DNA of 8,345 nt from UBA4720 sp038227135 (GTDB lineage Bacteria; Gemmatimonadota; Gemmatimonadetes; Gemmatimonadales; Gemmatimonadaceae), in NCBI GenBank assembly GCA_038227135.1, contig JBBRQC010000061.1:1-8345 (forward strand), in the 5' to 3' direction. Below, piece by piece: positions 6,120-8,345 of this stretch (position 1 is its first letter; each line of letters starts with the position of its first letter). The position numbers and the translations under genes were made by a program. The notes under the pieces were generated by a model. It worked only from the letters and a program-made list of their open reading frames with translations, had not been told where the DNA came from and ran no database searches.

Positions 6120-7295
6120 ATGGTTCTTATCGGTCTCGCCTACAACCAAAAACCCGAGCCAGGTGAGCTCGCCAGCCCCGCTTCAGAGGGAGGCCGTCAG
6201 GAAGACGGGGAGCTTCCGCGTCCCGATGAAGAGCCTCCCAGTAGAATTGGCAACCTGTCCGTCGCCGAGCTAATTGCCCGCGACGAGTTCGCCGAGTGGG
6301 ACAGCCCTGCCACGATCGCAGCTGTAGAATCAGCCCTCTCCAAGCTCGGAAAAGTCGTTCGCCTCGAGGCAAACGAGGATTTTCCCGAGAGGCTTCGCCA
6401 GGCAAAACCCAACATCGTCTTCAATATTGCCGAGGGCTTTTACGGAGTGAATCGTGAAGCCCACGTGCCGGCGATCTGCGAGTTTTACGGAATTCCATAT
6501 TCCGGCAGCGACCCCTTCACGCTTTCGCTCTGTCTCGACAAGGCGAGAACCAAGGAGACGCTCACGTTTCACGGGATCCCGACTCCCGGGTTTGCGGTGG
6601 TGCGAAAGATCGAGGAGCTCCGAACGGCTTTAGAGAAGCTCTCGCTGCCGCTATTCGTCAAGCCGCTCCACGAGGGCTCTTCGAAAGGAATCACTGACAG
6701 CAATCTCTGCCGCGATACCAGTCACCTATTCGAGCAGACCGGGTTTCTCCTCGAGAATTACGACCAGCCCGTTCTCGTCGAGGAGTATCTGCCCGGGAAG
6801 GAGTTTACCTGTGCCGTCCTCGGCAACGGCGACGACGCGACAGTGATGCCGATCGTGGCGATGAATTTCGAGACGCTCCCCGACGGCGCGCTCCCGATCT
6901 ACAGCTTCGACGCAAAGTTCGTCTGGGATCGTCCCGAGAATCCACTCGACATTTTTCAGTGTCCGGCTCGTATCACGAGCGCGCTTCAGGCGTCTATTGA
7001 GCGAGTTACACTCGATGCGTACCGCGTGCTCGGCTGCCGCGACTGGGCGAGAATCGATGTGCGCCTTGATGCCGCTGGTGTACCGAATGTGCTCGAAGTG
7101 AATCCGCTGCCGGGGATTCTGCCCGATCCTGCCGACAACTCGTGCCTGCCAAAGGCGGCTCGCGCGGCCGGGATTGGATACGACGAGCTGATTCAGAGCT
7201 GCCTGAAGTACGCGGCAGTCCGTCAGGGAGTGAAGCTGGGATCTGCCCCGCTTTCCAGCCCTGCTCAAAGCGAGCCAGTGCTCGCGGTGGGCTGA
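6120..7295 (+). CDS. ATP-grasp ligase, D-Ala-D-Ala ligase-like (first of tandem pair)
   Basis: The product is 391 residues. ATP-grasp enzymes activate a carboxylate as acyl phosphate and join it to an amine. By alignment from memory with Ddl, conserved features are FVKPLHEGSSKGI (179-191, Lys181 and the glycine-rich loop), LVEEYLPGKEF (219-229, ATP adenine site), lid IYSFDAKF (260-267; Tyr261, Lys266), ARIDVRLD (310-317; Arg311, Asp313) and LEVNPLPG (325-332; metal ligands Glu326 and Asn328, Gly332). Ser341 lies in NSCLPKAARAAG, like the Ddl Ser that binds substrate carboxylate. Differences from Ddl: the N-terminal EVS-type signature is absent, FNIAEGFYGVNREAHVP (101-117) replaces the HGpyGEDG segment, and residues 11-48 are a Pro/Glu/Gly-rich insert. 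It is therefore probably not a housekeeping Ddl. A related ATP-grasp gene starts 32 nt downstream. The amine and acid substrates are unknown. Confidence 0.88.
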   Translation: MVLIGLAYNQKPEPGELASPASEGGRQEDGELPRPDEEPPSRIGNLSVAELIARDEFAEWDSPATIAAVESALSKLGKVVRLEANEDFPERLRQAKPNIVFNIAEGFYGVNREAHVPAICEFYGIPYSGSDPFTLSLCLDKARTKETLTFHGIPTPGFAVVRKIEELRTALEKLSLPLFVKPLHEGSSKGITDSNLCRDTSHLFEQTGFLLENYDQPVLVEEYLPGKEFTCAVLGNGDDATVMPIVAMNFETLPDGALPIYSFDAKFVWDRPENPLDIFQCPARITSALQASIERVTLDAYRVLGCRDWARIDVRLDAAGVPNVLEVNPLPGILPDPADNSCLPKAARAAGIGYDELIQSCLKYAAVRQGVKLGSAPLSSPAQSEPVLAVG

Positions 7296-7312
7296 TTGAG
7301 TATCGCAGGCGA

Positions 7313-7318
7313 AAGGAG
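7313..7318 (+). promoter_or_regulatory. Strong ribosome binding site deciding the second ATP-grasp start
   Basis: AAGGAG lies 9 nt before ATG 7328. It supports that start over the far upstream in-frame ATG 7142, which would overlap the preceding gene by about 150 nt and add an Arg-rich, unlikely extension. Confidence 0.75.
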
Positions 7319-7327
7319 AAACGCGCG

Positions 7328-8341
7328 ATGAAGATAGCGTTGTTGTTCGACGGGCTCTCTGCCCTCGGCAAAGCGCCGGAGGTGCAGCTGCTCGACTCCA
7401 TCGAGGCGGTGGAAACCGCCTTGCTCGAGTGGGCAACCGAAGTCGTGCGCGTCCCCGTCAGCAACGACGGGCGGTGGATCGAGCGGGTTCGAAAGGGAAA
7501 ATTCGACCTCGTCTTCAACCTCTGCGAGGGGATCGACGGCGAAGCCGTCTACGAGTCGATGGTAATCTCGGTGCTGGAGCTTCTCGGTATCCCATTCACC
7601 GGAAGTGGCAGCTGGACGACCGCGCTCACTCTCAGAAAAAACCTCGTCAACTCGGTGCTGGATCGCACCGGGCTGCCCGTGCCGCGGTGGTCCCACGTAC
7701 GTCGCGGCGACGAGATCACGAGCGTCGGCTTCCCCGCAATCTGCAAACCGGTCGCTGAAGACGCGTCCGTGGGAATCGAGCAGCGCTCGGTGGTGAGGAG
7801 CATGCGCGCCCTCACGGCGAGAGTCGAGGCGATGTTCGAGGGCTGGGACGAAGTGCTGGTTCAGCGCTTCATTCCTGGCCGCGAGGTGAATGTCGGAATT
7901 TTGGGCGACGACGTGCTGCCGATCGCGGAGATCGACTTCGGTCAGATGCCGCGCGGCATGTGGCACATCGTTTCGTACAGGTCAAAGTGGGAAACAGGGA
8001 GCGACGAAGATCTGGGCGCCAAGCCGAACTGTCCCGCCGATCTGCCGGAAGACCTCGCCAACGAGCTGGCGGTAATCGCCCGCGCGGCGTGGAACGTCGT
8101 CGGAGGGGAAGGATTCGGACGGTGCGATTTCCGCATTGACCAGTCGGGACGCCCGTGGCTGCTCGAGGTCAACGCCAATCCGGATATCTCTCCGACGGCG
8201 GGACTGGCGCGCATGGCGGGAGTCGCGGCTCTGGGATACTCCGACTTGATTCGACGCATCTGCGACCATGCGCTGGCCAAGCGCGGAGACAACTACACGG
8301 AGCGTTGGGTCAAGACGCTCCGGCTGTCCGGACTCGGCTGA
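7328..8341 (+). CDS. ATP-grasp ligase, diverged D-Ala-D-Ala ligase-like (second of tandem pair)
   Basis: The product is 337 residues. The N-terminal domain begins MKIALLFDGL and includes DLVFNLCEGIDGEAVYES (60-77) and LGIPFTGSG (86-94), equivalent to the Ddl substrate-side region. The ATP-grasp core has ICKPVAEDASVGI (138-150, Lys140), VLVQRFIPGREVNVGIL (176-192), lid SYRSKW (216-221), GRCDFRID (264-271; Arg265, Asp267) and LLEVNANPDIS (278-288; metal ligands Glu280, Asn282). Compared with Ddl and with the preceding protein, EGSS is EDAS, the lid Tyr is Val215, PG is PD (Asp286), and the serine-bearing segment is AGLARMAGVAALGY. ATP and metal binding look intact, but the acceptor site is remodelled. 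It has its own strong ribosome site 32 nt after the first ligase, and its stop overlaps a further ATG. The function is probably an amide or peptide ligation acting on, or feeding, the first ligase's product; this is inference. Confidence 0.88.
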   Translation: MKIALLFDGLSALGKAPEVQLLDSIEAVETALLEWATEVVRVPVSNDGRWIERVRKGKFDLVFNLCEGIDGEAVYESMVISVLELLGIPFTGSGSWTTALTLRKNLVNSVLDRTGLPVPRWSHVRRGDEITSVGFPAICKPVAEDASVGIEQRSVVRSMRALTARVEAMFEGWDEVLVQRFIPGREVNVGILGDDVLPIAEIDFGQMPRGMWHIVSYRSKWETGSDEDLGAKPNCPADLPEDLANELAVIARAAWNVVGGEGFGRCDFRIDQSGRPWLLEVNANPDISPTAGLARMAGVAALGYSDLIRRICDHALAKRGDNYTERWVKTLRLSGLG

Positions 8342-8345
8342 TGGA
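8341..8345 (+). CDS. Probable start of a third operon gene, cut by the window edge
   Basis: The second ligase ends TGATG: its TGA (8339-8341) shares the A with an ATG at 8341. This overlap is typical of translationally coupled genes, so a third gene probably begins here. Only ATGGA is visible and nothing can be said of the product. Confidence 0.35.

Noticed and set aside
6120..7295. Calling the first ATP-grasp gene ddl (cell-wall D-alanine-D-alanine ligase)
   Set aside because: The core residues match, but the Ddl N-terminal signature and HGpyGEDG segment are replaced, and a second diverged ligase is adjacent. A specialised paralogue is more likely.
7142..7327. Longer N-terminus for the second ATP-grasp protein from ATG 7142
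   Set aside because: The extension overlaps the first ligase's conserved C-terminus in another frame and is low-complexity and Arg-rich. ATG 7328 has a strong AAGGAG and begins at the expected first beta-strand.
1..8345. CRISPR arrays, tRNA/rRNA genes, insertion-sequence ends, prophage or toxin-antitoxin genes
   Set aside because: No spaced direct repeats, cloverleaf-like segments, transposase motifs or phage-type proteins were seen by reading; a covariance-model scan could not be run.

Overview
This is a GC-rich bacterial window in which every convincing gene lies on the + strand. Codon use is GC-rich, GTG and TTG starts occur, and thymidylate synthase is the flavin-dependent ThyX type. The gene content (a thiolase and a hydroxyacyl-CoA dehydrogenase flanking unknown envelope proteins, then a GlcD-like flavoprotein and thyX) would fit Gemmatimonadota or a similar soil/sediment phylum. 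That assignment is an impression from protein style, not a demonstrated one. No tRNA, rRNA, CRISPR array, insertion sequence or phage gene is visible.

Region 1 (1-5925) looks like one tightly packed transcription unit. It holds the C-terminal half of a thiolase (cut by the left edge), a lipoprotein of unknown function, a two-helix membrane protein of unknown function, a 3-hydroxyacyl-CoA dehydrogenase, a GlcD/D-lactate-dehydrogenase-type FAD oxidase and ThyX. Gaps are 34, 16, -4, 31 and 37 nt. The thiolase and the dehydrogenase catalyse neighbouring steps of beta-oxidation, or of its reverse towards (hydroxy)butyryl-CoA. The two proteins between them look envelope-associated. Junctions carry compact signals: a hairpin after the thiolase stop, a dyad centred exactly on TATAAT before the membrane protein, ATGA coupling into the dehydrogenase, and an 11-codon mini-ORF bridging the dehydrogenase stop to the oxidase start.

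Region 2 (5926-6119) is a 194-nt AT-rich spacer, the only real intergenic region. It holds a long inverted repeat, a weak GNRA-loop hairpin ending in T8, an A/T-rich block, and a plausible sigma70-type promoter whose -35/-10 spacer contains a perfect 6-bp dyad. It probably ends the thyX unit and starts the next.

Region 3 (6120-8345) is the most interesting part: two tandem, non-identical ATP-grasp ligases of the D-Ala-D-Ala ligase superfamily. The first keeps nearly all nucleotide, metal and carboxylate-binding residues of Ddl but lacks the Ddl N-terminal signature and has a Pro/Glu-rich insert. The second keeps the metal ligands but has changed the substrate end of the site (PG to PD; altered glycine-rich loop and lid). 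The second gene ends in TGATG, so a third gene probably starts at 8341. I infer a small operon that makes an unidentified peptide-like or amino-acid-derived amide by two successive ligations.
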